This document shows positions 48,872 through 57,569 of a stretch of DNA of 64,000 nt, one piece after another (within the stretch, counting starts at the first letter, position 1; the number at the start of each line of letters is the position of its first letter). The notes under the pieces were generated by a model. That model did no database searches. It saw only the letters and a list, made by a program, of their open reading frames with translations, and had not been told where the DNA came from. The translations under genes and the position numbers were made by a program. This DNA is from an uncultured Cellvibrionales bacterium (GTDB taxonomy: Bacteria; Pseudomonadota; Gammaproteobacteria; Pseudomonadales; Porticoccaceae), in NCBI GenBank assembly GCA_913031145.1, contig CAJWCO010000001.1:1-64000 (forward strand), read 5' to 3'.

Positions 48872-49810
48872 GTGACAGATTGTGTACGAATTGCTACGAG
48901 AAAGAGTCCACTGGCGCTGTGGCAGGCAGAATTCGTGCGTGCTCAGTTGTTGGCGAAACATGTGGGTCTTCGTGTTGAATTAGTGGCTATGACCACACGC
49001 GGAGATAGGTTGTTGGATACGACTTTAGCCAAAGTCGGAGGCAAGGGCCTATTTATCAAAGAGCTTGAACATGCGTTATTTGATCGGCGCGCAGACATTG
49101 CCGTGCATTCTTTAAAGGATGTCCCAATGTCATTGCCAGAGGGTCTTCATCTGGGCGCCGTATGCCCCAGAGGCAATGCGCAAGATGCTCTCGTATCGAA
49201 CACCTGCCGTGCGCTGAGTGATTTACCCGATGGGGCAGTGGTGGGTACATCGAGTTTACGTCGGCGTTGCCAACTCTTGGCGGCCTACCCGAATCTTGAG
49301 GTCAAAGAACTTAGGGGTAACGTGAATACGCGTTTGCAAAAATTGGACGAGGGTGCCTATCACGCCATTATTCTCGCATGCGCCGGCCTTGAACGGTTAG
49401 ATATGGCGCATCGAATCGCTGCAAGGTTGCCCGTTGACGATATGTTACCAGCTGCGGGTCAGGGTGCCGTGGCGATTGAGTGCCGCAAAGATGATGCCTT
49501 TCTCAGTGAGCTTTTAGCGCCTTTACATGACGCAAATACGGCGATGTGCGTAGCGGCCGAACGCGCCGTAACGCATCGCCTAGACGGGGGTTGTCAGATG
49601 CCGGTGGCGGCTTATGCAGAGTTTGATCAAGGCTGCGATCAGCTATTTCTTCGCGCTCTTGTAGGGAGTATCGATGGAAGACAGCAAATAACAGCGCAAC
49701 TGCGCGGGTCGAGCAGCAGTGGATTGACTTTGGGTCAGCACGTCGCTGAAAAACTTCTGGCGCAGGGTGCGAGTACGCTATTGGCCGAAGTCTACGAGGG
49801 CTTGCCATAA
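48872..49810 (+). CDS. hemC: Hydroxymethylbilane synthase (porphobilinogen deaminase)
   Basis: 312 residues from GTG 48872. It polymerises four porphobilinogens into hydroxymethylbilane. It starts VRIATRKSPLALWQAEF, has GGKGLFIKELE, HSLKDVPM and GTSSLRRRCQL, and the dipyrromethane-cofactor Cys lies in DGGCQMPVAAYA. The GTG start gives the normal family length and start motif and lies downstream of the promoter. Its TAA overlaps the hemD ATG by one base. Confidence 0.95.
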   Translation: MTDCVRIATRKSPLALWQAEFVRAQLLAKHVGLRVELVAMTTRGDRLLDTTLAKVGGKGLFIKELEHALFDRRADIAVHSLKDVPMSLPEGLHLGAVCPRGNAQDALVSNTCRALSDLPDGAVVGTSSLRRRCQLLAAYPNLEVKELRGNVNTRLQKLDEGAYHAIILACAGLERLDMAHRIAARLPVDDMLPAAGQGAVAIECRKDDAFLSELLAPLHDANTAMCVAAERAVTHRLDGGCQMPVAAYAEFDQGCDQLFLRALVGSIDGRQQITAQLRGSSSSGLTLGQHVAEKLLAQGASTLLAEVYEGLP

Positions 49811-50580
49811 TGGCGTTACATGCGCCGTCATTGGGCAGTAATGTTCTGGTCGTTCGAGCACCCAGAGACGACGATGAACTGGTGCGCCAACTGACTGCAG
49901 AAAAACTGAGTATCCAGCGAATTCCAATTATGAAAATAGTCCCTTCTGAGGATAAAATTCCTATTCAAAATTTGGTGTTGGATTTTGACCGCTACGACTG
50001 CGCTGTTTTTATAAGTGCCAACGCTGCACGTTTTGGATTGAGCTGGTTAGACGAGTATTGGCCGATGTTGCCAATGCAGACCAAATATTTTGCCATTGGC
50101 GAGCAAACGGCTCAACGATTGCGCGATTATGGTTGTGGTGTCATCGTACCGCGCGTCGATGCAACGACGGAGGGTTTACTGGAGCTTCCCTTAATGCGTG
50201 CGGTTGAGGGTTTAAATATTGCCATTTTTCGTGGTGTTGGCGGACGTGAAGTGCTTGCCGATGAACTGAAAAAGCGCGGTGCAAAAGTCACCTATATTGA
50301 GTTGTACAAGCGCGATATCATACCAGCAGCGGTCGAAAGGGCGCGAGTGGCGATGGCCTCAGCCGCCTGCCTGATCGTGCACAGTAGCGAGTTGTTGCTG
50401 GCGCTTGGAGTGCCGCCATCTGCCATTGCGTCGAGATTGCGTTTGGTGCTGCCGAGCGCCCGAATTGGCGCGGAAGCGAAGCGACTTGGATATCAGCACG
50501 TGACAGTCGGTTCTAGCGCCACACCGAGATCGCTCTGCGAGGCGACCTTGACTGCGTTAAAGGATGCGGGGGCTTATTAA
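49810..50580 (+). CDS. hemD: Uroporphyrinogen-III synthase
   Basis: 256 residues, sequence-divergent as usual for HemD. It has LVVRAPRDDDELVRQL, FISANAARFGL, YFAIGEQTAQRLRDYG, FRGVGGREVLADELKKRGA and YIELYKR. Two alpha/beta lobes are implied. It closes hydroxymethylbilane to uroporphyrinogen III. It is coupled to hemC by the one-base overlap, which supports the call. Confidence 0.93.
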   Translation: MALHAPSLGSNVLVVRAPRDDDELVRQLTAEKLSIQRIPIMKIVPSEDKIPIQNLVLDFDRYDCAVFISANAARFGLSWLDEYWPMLPMQTKYFAIGEQTAQRLRDYGCGVIVPRVDATTEGLLELPLMRAVEGLNIAIFRGVGGREVLADELKKRGAKVTYIELYKRDIIPAAVERARVAMASAACLIVHSSELLLALGVPPSAIASRLRLVLPSARIGAEAKRLGYQHVTVGSSATPRSLCEATLTALKDAGAY

Positions 50581-50641
50581 ATTTGTTCGAGCCACCGTGT
50601 AAGATGTCACACGCGGCTTAAATTTTACAAGGCGACATATA

Positions 50642-51733
50642 GTGAATAGTAGTTCTAGCGCAAATACTCAGCCGTCAGCAACGTCTGGCCCTCAGCGAGT
50701 TAAGCAATTTTTTAAGGGCGTCGTAGTGATTTTTTTTGCGGCTCTGTTGGCGGTGTTGGTCTGGTTTGGGTTTGCTCAGTGGCAACATTACAGCCGCGTT
50801 CTGGTCGACTGGGGAAGCCGATTGGACCATGTCCAACAGTCGATTTCGGAACATACGCGGAAAAACGCAAAACTCGCTGCCGATATGCAGGTTCAGTCTG
50901 AGCGCTATCGGAGTTTGATTCAGCGTACGGCCGAACTAGAGGTGCGTGCCGATACACAGGCGCAACGACTGATTGAAACGGCAGGCAGTTCGCGCACGGA
51001 TTTACTCTTGGCGGAGGGCGCATACCTTGCACGTTTAGCGTCTCAAAGACTCTACATTGAGCGCGGCACTAAAAATGCACTGGCGCTGATGATGAGCATT
51101 GACACGATTTTTATGGCGCTGGATCATTCGCAATTTTTATCGGTGCGTGAGGCTCTTGCCGCGGATATCAGTCGATTAAAAATGGTTGAAGAGACTGATA
51201 TCGACGGTGTATTTATGGCTTTGAAGGTGCTTTCTGATCAGGTGCAAGAGCTAGAGGGATGGCCGTCACCGACTACACGAGAGATGCAGGATCAAGAACC
51301 GATTCAGGCCACAGTTCAAAGCGGAAAACCATCGATGTTGAACGCAACACCGTCGGTGCTAGCGGCTGTGTCGGAAAAGTTTTTTAGCCTCATTCGAATC
51401 GAACGACGCAACACATCTTTACCGCTCTTGCTAGATCGCCGTCAAGAATTGCAAGCGCGAAGTGCGATCAGTGGTTTGGTGTTGCAAGCGCAAACGGCCT
51501 TGTTGTTGCAACAAGAGGGGATTTACCGGACCAGTTTGCTGGAGGCCGCTAAGGCTGTGCAGACATTTTTTTCGCTAAATCCAATTGCGCAAAAGCTGTC
51601 GCAGGAGCTGAGCGAATTAGCGCGCGTTTCAGTGGTGCAAAATTTACCGTCACTTGACCGATCACGAAACGCGATCGATGAAGTGCTTATGTTGCGCCGT
51701 CAGCGCAGCACTGTTTCGGAAATAGAACAGTGA
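50642..51733 (+). CDS. hemX: HemX-like membrane protein
   Basis: 363 residues. A Ser/Thr-rich cytoplasmic start precedes a single membrane helix (about 27-47, VVVIFFAALLAVLVWFGF). A long coiled coil (about 50-130) and a mainly helical periplasmic domain follow. It matches the HemX family of hemCDXY operons, which was once annotated as uroporphyrin-III methyltransferase but lacks that fold. The function is unproven. The start is GTG 50642. The stop overlaps the hemY start by 4 bp (GTGA). Confidence 0.9.
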   Translation: MNSSSSANTQPSATSGPQRVKQFFKGVVVIFFAALLAVLVWFGFAQWQHYSRVLVDWGSRLDHVQQSISEHTRKNAKLAADMQVQSERYRSLIQRTAELEVRADTQAQRLIETAGSSRTDLLLAEGAYLARLASQRLYIERGTKNALALMMSIDTIFMALDHSQFLSVREALAADISRLKMVEETDIDGVFMALKVLSDQVQELEGWPSPTTREMQDQEPIQATVQSGKPSMLNATPSVLAAVSEKFFSLIRIERRNTSLPLLLDRRQELQARSAISGLVLQAQTALLLQQEGIYRTSLLEAAKAVQTFFSLNPIAQKLSQELSELARVSVVQNLPSLDRSRNAIDEVLMLRRQRSTVSEIEQ

Positions 51734-52950
51734 GAACCGTGTTGTTTTTAGTGGTATTTACGTTATTAGTGGGCGCATTAATGGCGGGTTTGATGCGGAC
51801 AGACCCCGGATATGTGCTTGTCTATGTCGGTGAATTTGCAATTGAAATGAGTTTTTGGACCACCCTAATACTCGTTTTTTTGGCCATTTCTATGTGCAGC
51901 GGGCTAGTAGTATTCGCGCGTTGGCTGATGACTTTAAGTCACATTGGGCGATGGTGGAAAAATCGCCGGCGCCATGGCGATCAGCGCCGAATGTTAGAAG
52001 GACTTCACGCGTATAGTTTGGGTGTTTGGGACCGAGCAGCTCAACAACTCATTGATGCAAACGATGCATCTTTTGCACCGGGTCTAAATTTGCAATTTGC
52101 AGCTCGGGCGCAGGCTTTTAACGGCGACTTAGATCGAGCAAAGACGACCTTAAAACAGCTGAAGTTGGCGCATCCGGATTCTATCCCTGCCGCTGATCGA
52201 CTCCTTGCTGATTTGCTACTACATGCTCGTCAAAACGTTGAGGCCGAGCAGGTCTTGTGGGAACTCCATGGCAACGCCCCCACCGATGGGGAGATTTTAG
52301 TGATGCTGGTTGAAGCCTGTGTGCGCAACAACAGCCGAGCTAAGTCGGGTGACTTGCTGGCCGCACTTGGCACTGCGACAAATATCACCAGTGCTAGCAA
52401 ACAGGAGTTGCAGCAGTCCCTTTGTCATAGCCAACTGAGCCAGTTTGTAGATCATTTAGCAGAGGGCAGAGACACACGAGATGCGCTCAACGAACGTTGG
52501 GATTCGATTCCAAGACGGTTTCGTAAGGTGCCGGAGATGGTCGCCATTTATGCTCGCGGTCTTGCAAGTTTGGGCTGTGTAGAAGAGGCAAAGGGGGTGC
52601 TTATTAAGGCGCTTTCGAAGCACTGGCATTCAGCATTAATAGAGCAATTTGGCGCGATCCAACACCCGGTATTTGAACAGGATTTGGTGCGCGCAGAAAA
52701 GTGGTTAGTGAAGCGTCCAACAGATGTAGATCTGTTGATCGCATTGGGCCGCATCTGTCGGGGCCTAAAATTTAATATCAAGGCGTCTGATTATTTGCAG
52801 CAAGCGGCTGACCTGCACTCGCATCCGCTGGCACTGTGCGAACTGGCAGAACTGAAGGCGGTCATGGGTGATGTGACGGCAAGCGCCGCGCTTTATCGAC
52901 GCGGGTTACAGATGGCATTGTCCAACTCGAAAAAGGGACCAGCCTCTTAG
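51730..52950 (+). CDS. hemY: HemY-like TPR membrane protein
   Basis: 406 residues. Two N-terminal membrane helices (VLFLVVFTLLVGALMAGLM; WTTLILVFLAISMCSGLVV) are followed by a HemY_N region and TPR-like helical repeats (about 95-400). This is the proteobacterial HemY of the hemCDXY operon, not protoporphyrinogen oxidase. Its role in heme synthesis is still unclear. Its TAG overlaps the TAA of the convergent mnmC gene. Confidence 0.9.
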   Translation: MRTVLFLVVFTLLVGALMAGLMRTDPGYVLVYVGEFAIEMSFWTTLILVFLAISMCSGLVVFARWLMTLSHIGRWWKNRRRHGDQRRMLEGLHAYSLGVWDRAAQQLIDANDASFAPGLNLQFAARAQAFNGDLDRAKTTLKQLKLAHPDSIPAADRLLADLLLHARQNVEAEQVLWELHGNAPTDGEILVMLVEACVRNNSRAKSGDLLAALGTATNITSASKQELQQSLCHSQLSQFVDHLAEGRDTRDALNERWDSIPRRFRKVPEMVAIYARGLASLGCVEEAKGVLIKALSKHWHSALIEQFGAIQHPVFEQDLVRAEKWLVKRPTDVDLLIALGRICRGLKFNIKASDYLQQAADLHSHPLALCELAELKAVMGDVTASAALYRRGLQMALSNSKKGPAS

Positions 52951-54929
52951 AGTCTTCGTTTTTTCAAGTTTCGGATTAAGAAGCGAGCGGGGTGCATGGC
53001 TAGGCGAAGCTCTAATTCGAGCGGGGGAAGTTCATTAGCAATCTCACAGGCGAGTAGTTCAGCGGTAAGGGGGGCGTAGCAAAGCCCTCTCGAGCCAAGG
53101 CCGCAGTGTACGAAGAGATTGGGAAGATAACGACCCGTGGCGGTAATTTGACTGCGCGCGTCACGGCGCAAATCGTCAAAATCAATCCTCATCTGCTCAA
53201 CATCTGGCACCGCGCCTACAATGGGTAGATAGTCTTGCGTTGTGCAACGAAACTGAGCACGACCCCCTAGGTAGGCCGTGTCTACATCTGCAAATAGCGC
53301 CCCTAATTGAATGTCGCTAGTCGCTAAGTGAGCGATATTTTGCTGGTGGTCGCGCTCTCGAAGCGTGAGATCTTCGAGGCCCTTGTTATACGTCGCGCCG
53401 CAACTGTGGAGGTCTTTGTGCGCCGGTATTAAATAACCGCGTCCGCAGATCACTGTGCGTAAAGCTTGACTGCTTGAAGTGGCAGGCAGATGGGTAATCT
53501 GACCGCGAACCTTTTGTATCGGTAAGAAATTCGTTTGAGAAAATTGTGAGCACCCGTACGCATTCGCAATGACTAATGTTTCTGCGGTAGCAGCGCTATT
53601 TCCCCCAGCGTCCAGCAAACGCCATGCCCGGCGTTTTTCACAGCGCTGCAGTTGTGTGATTTCTGCTTTTTGCATCTGTATATTGGGATGCTGTAACAGG
53701 TGCGCACAAACTTCGGCTGGCGGTAGCCAGCCAAGCTTTGGGAAAAATATTGCGCAGCCCGTCGCCAATTTAATACCACTGGCTTGGTAAAGATCTTCAC
53801 CTTCGATTAATCGCGCCCAGTCGGTCTGCTGTTCTAAGTGTTGATCTAAAGCCCGTTGGTCACACTCTATATTCTGGGTGTGTGCGAGGACTAATACGCC
53901 GCATTGAGAGCCTATACCGGCGCGCCAAAGTGGCTGATAAAAATGTGAGGCATGCAGCATTGCGCTGAAATTGATTCGCGGTAATGGGTCGTTACGGTGT
54001 GAAATTTTAGGGTAAACAACGGCTTGCTGATTGCCTGATCCCTCGCCACCCGCCTGCTCGTGACGGTCGATGACGGTGACGCTATAACCACGTTGCGCGA
54101 GGGCGCTGGCGGTGGTACAACCCGCGATGCCAGCACCCAAAATTGTAATATGACGGTCGCTGGGGGATTTCGTGCGCTGCTCGTTAATGTGCCAAAAGAG
54201 AGAGCGGTTAGCACTTTTTTGAGGTATTTTAACGTCTGTATTTTTGATGTAACAGCCTCGAAGAACCCACTGGGAGTCTTTAACTTGGTGAGATGCCGTC
54301 GGAATAAAGCCCGCCTTCGTCATTTGACTATCGGTCGTTTTGAACGCACTGGTAGCGGTGAAGTCAGTTGTCGTGTCGGACAGCATCGCAAGCGCATTGA
54401 AGAGCGTGTGATTTGACGCGTCGGAGTTGTTGATAAACCAAGTGTCAACGCTGGGTTTTAGGCAGCCATCAAGGTGGGCTTTCTCTTCGAGTGAGAGGCT
54501 GGAGAATAAATCAGGCGGGTTTCCCAACAGCAGGCTTAAACGAATACGACCGCCATAAAAAAACAGGTTGTGTATACCTGCCGAGCAGGGTGGGCAGTTC
54601 TTAAGCAGCTCTTTCGCCAGCTCTGTGTACACGAGCTCTGGACGTTCTCTGTCAAGCAACGACGCTCTATGTACGTGAGCGTATGTTGGCAATGGCTGTG
54701 CCGCAATATAGTGAAGCCGGGCTAAAGGAGGGCTGCTTTGAAGCCAAAGATCAGCGCTGGCGAGGAATTTCTCGGCCACTTCAAAATCTGTATCGCCAAT
54801 GGTAAATAAACTGCCGACAGCCGTCAGGTTTTCCCATCGTTGTTTAAGATTGTTTGGGCGTAAAAACCAATTTTTTGCATCCGTCACACTTAACAAGTCA
54901 GTCTTTTTCAAGGTTGTTGGCTTGGGCAA
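52947..54929 (-). CDS. mnmC: MnmC-like tRNA wobble-uridine protein: intact FAD oxidase, degenerate methyltransferase half
   Basis: 660 residues, the two-domain length of MnmC. The C-terminal half has the FAD motif ITILGAGIAGCTTASALAQRG, EGSGNQQAVVYPKI and the late GSRGLCYAPLTAELLA, so removal of the carboxymethyl group from cmnm5(s2)U34 is expected. The N-terminal half aligns along its length to the MnmC methyltransferase (WFLRPNNLKQRW; LHYIAAQPLP; GIHNLFFYGGRIRLSLLLGN). However, the SAM loop GFGTG is replaced by DFEVA, and the catalytic FLDGFAPxxNPxMW by FINNSDASNH. The final methylation to mnm5U is therefore unlikely by this protein. It is the last gene of gcvR-trmL-flavodoxin-mnmC. Confidence 0.88.
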   Translation of the reverse strand: MPKPTTLKKTDLLSVTDAKNWFLRPNNLKQRWENLTAVGSLFTIGDTDFEVAEKFLASADLWLQSSPPLARLHYIAAQPLPTYAHVHRASLLDRERPELVYTELAKELLKNCPPCSAGIHNLFFYGGRIRLSLLLGNPPDLFSSLSLEEKAHLDGCLKPSVDTWFINNSDASNHTLFNALAMLSDTTTDFTATSAFKTTDSQMTKAGFIPTASHQVKDSQWVLRGCYIKNTDVKIPQKSANRSLFWHINEQRTKSPSDRHITILGAGIAGCTTASALAQRGYSVTVIDRHEQAGGEGSGNQQAVVYPKISHRNDPLPRINFSAMLHASHFYQPLWRAGIGSQCGVLVLAHTQNIECDQRALDQHLEQQTDWARLIEGEDLYQASGIKLATGCAIFFPKLGWLPPAEVCAHLLQHPNIQMQKAEITQLQRCEKRRAWRLLDAGGNSAATAETLVIANAYGCSQFSQTNFLPIQKVRGQITHLPATSSSQALRTVICGRGYLIPAHKDLHSCGATYNKGLEDLTLRERDHQQNIAHLATSDIQLGALFADVDTAYLGGRAQFRCTTQDYLPIVGAVPDVEQMRIDFDDLRRDARSQITATGRYLPNLFVHCGLGSRGLCYAPLTAELLACEIANELPPLELELRLAMHPARFLIRNLKKRRL

Positions 54930-54964
54930 TTTGGAGGGCCTCTGAGAATTAACGGGCGATTTGT

Positions 54965-55495
54965 TTAAAGTCCAAACTCACCTATGATTTGACGGCACCA
55001 GCGGTCAATGAGAACATCGCTAACGTCGCGCTGGTTCTCATCGTCAAGCGCAAGTCCTATAAAACGCGACTGGTCTTCGGTCAAAGCTTGAGATTGGTCA
55101 AAATCATAGCCTTCATTAGGCCACGTGCCAATGGTCTGGGCTCCGAGATCACGCACTTTTCGCCACAAATAGCCGAGAGCGTCCTGAAACCATTCAGGGT
55201 AGCCAACTTGGTCGCCAAGGCCATATAGCGCAACGGTTTTGGCGCTAAAGTCGATGTCTGCGAGTTTATCCCAATACTTTTCCCAGTCTTCTTGTAATTC
55301 GCCATAATCCCAAGTGGGGATGCCCAAAATTAAGTAGTCATAGTGGGCCATCATTGGCAGTGTATCGAAGGCGATATTGTGCATGATCACCGTGTCCGAT
55401 TCGAGTAACACGTTAATTGTATCGCGAATTTTTTCGCCTGCCATTTCTGTGTAGCATGTCGTACTGCCGTAAAACAACCCGATTTTTTGGTTCAT
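54965..55495 (-). CDS. Flavodoxin (long-chain, FldA/FldB type)
   Basis: 176 residues from ATG 55495. The FMN phosphate loop is GLFYGSTTCYTEMAG, and the isoalloxazine loops are PTWDYGELQEDW and YGLGDQVGYPEWFQDALGYLW. It is an electron carrier in the cytoplasm. An open frame continues upstream to 55651 inside trmL, but the family begins KIGLFYGST. It sits between trmL and mnmC on the same strand. The E. coli partners of flavodoxin are not encoded here. Confidence 0.93.
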   Translation of the reverse strand: MNQKIGLFYGSTTCYTEMAGEKIRDTINVLLESDTVIMHNIAFDTLPMMAHYDYLILGIPTWDYGELQEDWEKYWDKLADIDFSAKTVALYGLGDQVGYPEWFQDALGYLWRKVRDLGAQTIGTWPNEGYDFDQSQALTEDQSRFIGLALDDENQRDVSDVLIDRWCRQIIGEFGL

Positions 55496-55586
55496 TAAAA
55501 AGTCTTTCCCACGGTGATAACGACACTCGATTCTTAATAAAAAATGTGGGGTGTCATTGGTAAAAGATTTAAACGACGAGCGAAGA

Positions 55587-56054
55587 TCATATTTGGCCGC
55601 CGAGGAAGTGAAGTTGTCGCCAAGCTTCGTAAGCGACGATCGCAGTCGCATTTGAGAGGTTAAGGCTACGACTGTTAGCGAGCATGGGGAGTTTTAGAAG
55701 CTGTTGTTCCCCAATATCAGTGCGAATGGTGCGCGGCAAGCCGCGTGTTTCTGGCCCGAATACCAGAGCGTCGTTTGCGCAGTAAGTGACGTCCGCATAA
55801 GATCTGTGACCCTTAGTACTCAAACCATACAGGACTTGCTGTGGTTTTGTAGACCGATAGTGTTCCCAGTCATCGTAGATTTGGAGCGCTTGGAATTCAC
55901 GATAGTCGAGCCCGGCGCGACGCAGTTTTTTGTCGTCGAGGTCAAATCCCAAAGGCCGTATCAAGTGAAGTGCAAATCCTGTGTTGGCGCAGAGGCGAAT
56001 GATATTTCCAGTGTTAGGTGGGATTTCGGGTTGATAAAGCACAATGTCGAGCAT
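55587..56054 (-). CDS. trmL: tRNA (cytidine/uridine-34-2'-O)-methyltransferase TrmL
   Basis: 155 residues, a minimal SPOUT methyltransferase. It has IVLYQPEIPPNTGNIIRLCANTG-type start (PEIPPNTGNIIRLC), GFDLDDKKLRRAGLDY, LVFGPETRGLP and the knot LPMLANSRSLNLSNATAI. It methylates the ribose at wobble position 34 of two tRNA-Leu isoacceptors. It lies 3 bp after the gcvR-like gene. Confidence 0.96.
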   Translation of the reverse strand: MLDIVLYQPEIPPNTGNIIRLCANTGFALHLIRPLGFDLDDKKLRRAGLDYREFQALQIYDDWEHYRSTKPQQVLYGLSTKGHRSYADVTYCANDALVFGPETRGLPRTIRTDIGEQQLLKLPMLANSRSLNLSNATAIVAYEAWRQLHFLGGQI

Positions 56055-56057
56055 GAT

Positions 56058-56597
56058 TTAGTTTTCTTCGTGTATTTCCATCATTAAATCATCCGATAAG
56101 GTCTCTAACAGCTCACTCAGCGCTCTGCGAGAGAGCGACGCTGGGAGCGTCAAATCGGCGCGTGCATGAAATAGGTTGCTTGCCGCCATGGGCGCACTTT
56201 CGCAGTAGCTGTGCAGCGACTCTAGGTTAATCTCATGGGCGGCTAGCAAACTAGCGATCTCGCCAACAATACCGTGACGATCATTGGCGACGATTGAAAT
56301 GCTGACCCTGTCTGTCACCCCGAGTTGGCGAGAGTCCCAACCTTCGATGCTCTCTTCGATGTGAACGCGGATTTTGTCTTTACCCAAATTACCAAGCTCG
56401 TCAACTAACGCATCTTTGCGGTTGGTACTGATGTCGACCATCAGTAGCCCCGCAAATTTGCCTCCTAGCCGAGTCATACTTGATTCCGTCCAGTTGCCTT
56501 GATGAAGGGCTAGAACATGCGCTATCCGTTCCACAATGCCGGGTCGGTCATTTGCGAGTATGGTCAAAACTAAATGGCTCGTGAGGGTTTTTTGCAT
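56058..56597 (-). CDS. ACT-domain regulator, GcvR-like
   Basis: 179 residues from ATG 56597. Two ACT domains are present: the first starts LTILANDRPGIVERIAHVL, the second VSISIVANDRHGIVGEIASLL. This is the layout of the glycine cleavage repressor GcvR, which binds GcvA rather than DNA. No gcv gene is nearby, so the regulated pathway here is unknown. It is the first gene of the minus-strand set with trmL. Confidence 0.85.
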   Translation of the reverse strand: MQKTLTSHLVLTILANDRPGIVERIAHVLALHQGNWTESSMTRLGGKFAGLLMVDISTNRKDALVDELGNLGKDKIRVHIEESIEGWDSRQLGVTDRVSISIVANDRHGIVGEIASLLAAHEINLESLHSYCESAPMAASNLFHARADLTLPASLSRRALSELLETLSDDLMMEIHEEN

Positions 56598-56750
56598 GGG
56601 TATCTCTCTGCTGCGTTGGGCTGATAGTATGACACTTTTTACAAGCTCTGTTATAGCCTTCCGCACCGTTAAAAAACATCACAGGCGCTGGCTAAAAATC
56701 GCCCATTCAGCTATATTCTGACGCTGAAAACGAATGGGGGGAGAGTTATT

Positions 56751-57569
56751 ATGCCGTTGAATATTCGCAGTGTTGGTTGGATACTTTTGCTTTGCGCGTC
56801 GCCTTTGTTAGCCGCGCAAACTCCGTTTGACGCAGCACTAAAGACGGCGGTCGACGGTGATCATCGACAACCCGAACACGTATTGAGGGACACATTTAGA
56901 CACCCGTTCAAGACGATCAGTTTCTTTGGAATACAGCCGCATATGGCCGTGGTTGAGATTAGCCCAGGCGGCGGGTGGTATACCGATGTACTCGCAGCCT
57001 ACCTAAAAGAAGGGGTGCTGTACGCCGCCCATGGGAGTTCAGAGGACCGTCGTCGTCGTGTCGCAAACCAGTTAGAGGCCCACAGAACTCGCAGTGAGCG
57101 GTACCCAGACATTTATAAAAACGTGAAGTTGGTTACGTTTGACGCCGCGTTGAATCAGCTAAATTCGCCTGAGGGAGCGGTGGATGCCGTGGTGACATTT
57201 AGGAACGTACATAACTGGTTGTCGTCTGGTAGCGACGCGAGCGCTTTTCGGTTGTTCTTTAAGACTTTGAAGCCCGGCGGGGTGTTAGGTGTTGTAGAAC
57301 ATCGCGCGCAACTCGACATAACACGTGAAACGATGCAAAAAACCGGTTACATGACGCAATCGGCAGTTATCGAATTAGCGGAGAGTGCGGGTTTTGTGTT
57401 TGAGAAAAGTTCTGAAATAAATGCCAACCCCCTCGATACGACTGAACACCCGCGCGGTGTATGGACGCTTCCTCCGAGGCTGGCACTCGACGACGACCGC
57501 CGTCAAGAATATTTGGCGATCGGTGAGAGTGATCGCATGACGCTGCGATTTAGAAAGCCCCAACTTTGA
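56751..57569 (+). CDS. Exported SAM-methyltransferase-like protein
   Basis: 272 residues. A signal peptide (ILLLCASPLLAAQ) is followed by a Rossmann methyltransferase fold: motif I VVEISPGGGWYTDVLAAYL, an acidic region, FRNVHNWL, and motif post-III LKPGGVLGVVEHRA. Secreted proteins of this kind (COG4798-like) occur in proteobacteria without a proven function. SAM is not expected in the periplasm, so the role may not be methylation, or the N-terminus may stay as an anchor. The start has GGGGGGAGAG upstream. yheU overlaps its stop. Confidence 0.85.
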   Translation: MPLNIRSVGWILLLCASPLLAAQTPFDAALKTAVDGDHRQPEHVLRDTFRHPFKTISFFGIQPHMAVVEISPGGGWYTDVLAAYLKEGVLYAAHGSSEDRRRRVANQLEAHRTRSERYPDIYKNVKLVTFDAALNQLNSPEGAVDAVVTFRNVHNWLSSGSDASAFRLFFKTLKPGGVLGVVEHRAQLDITRETMQKTGYMTQSAVIELAESAGFVFEKSSEINANPLDTTEHPRGVWTLPPRLALDDDRRQEYLAIGESDRMTLRFRKPQL

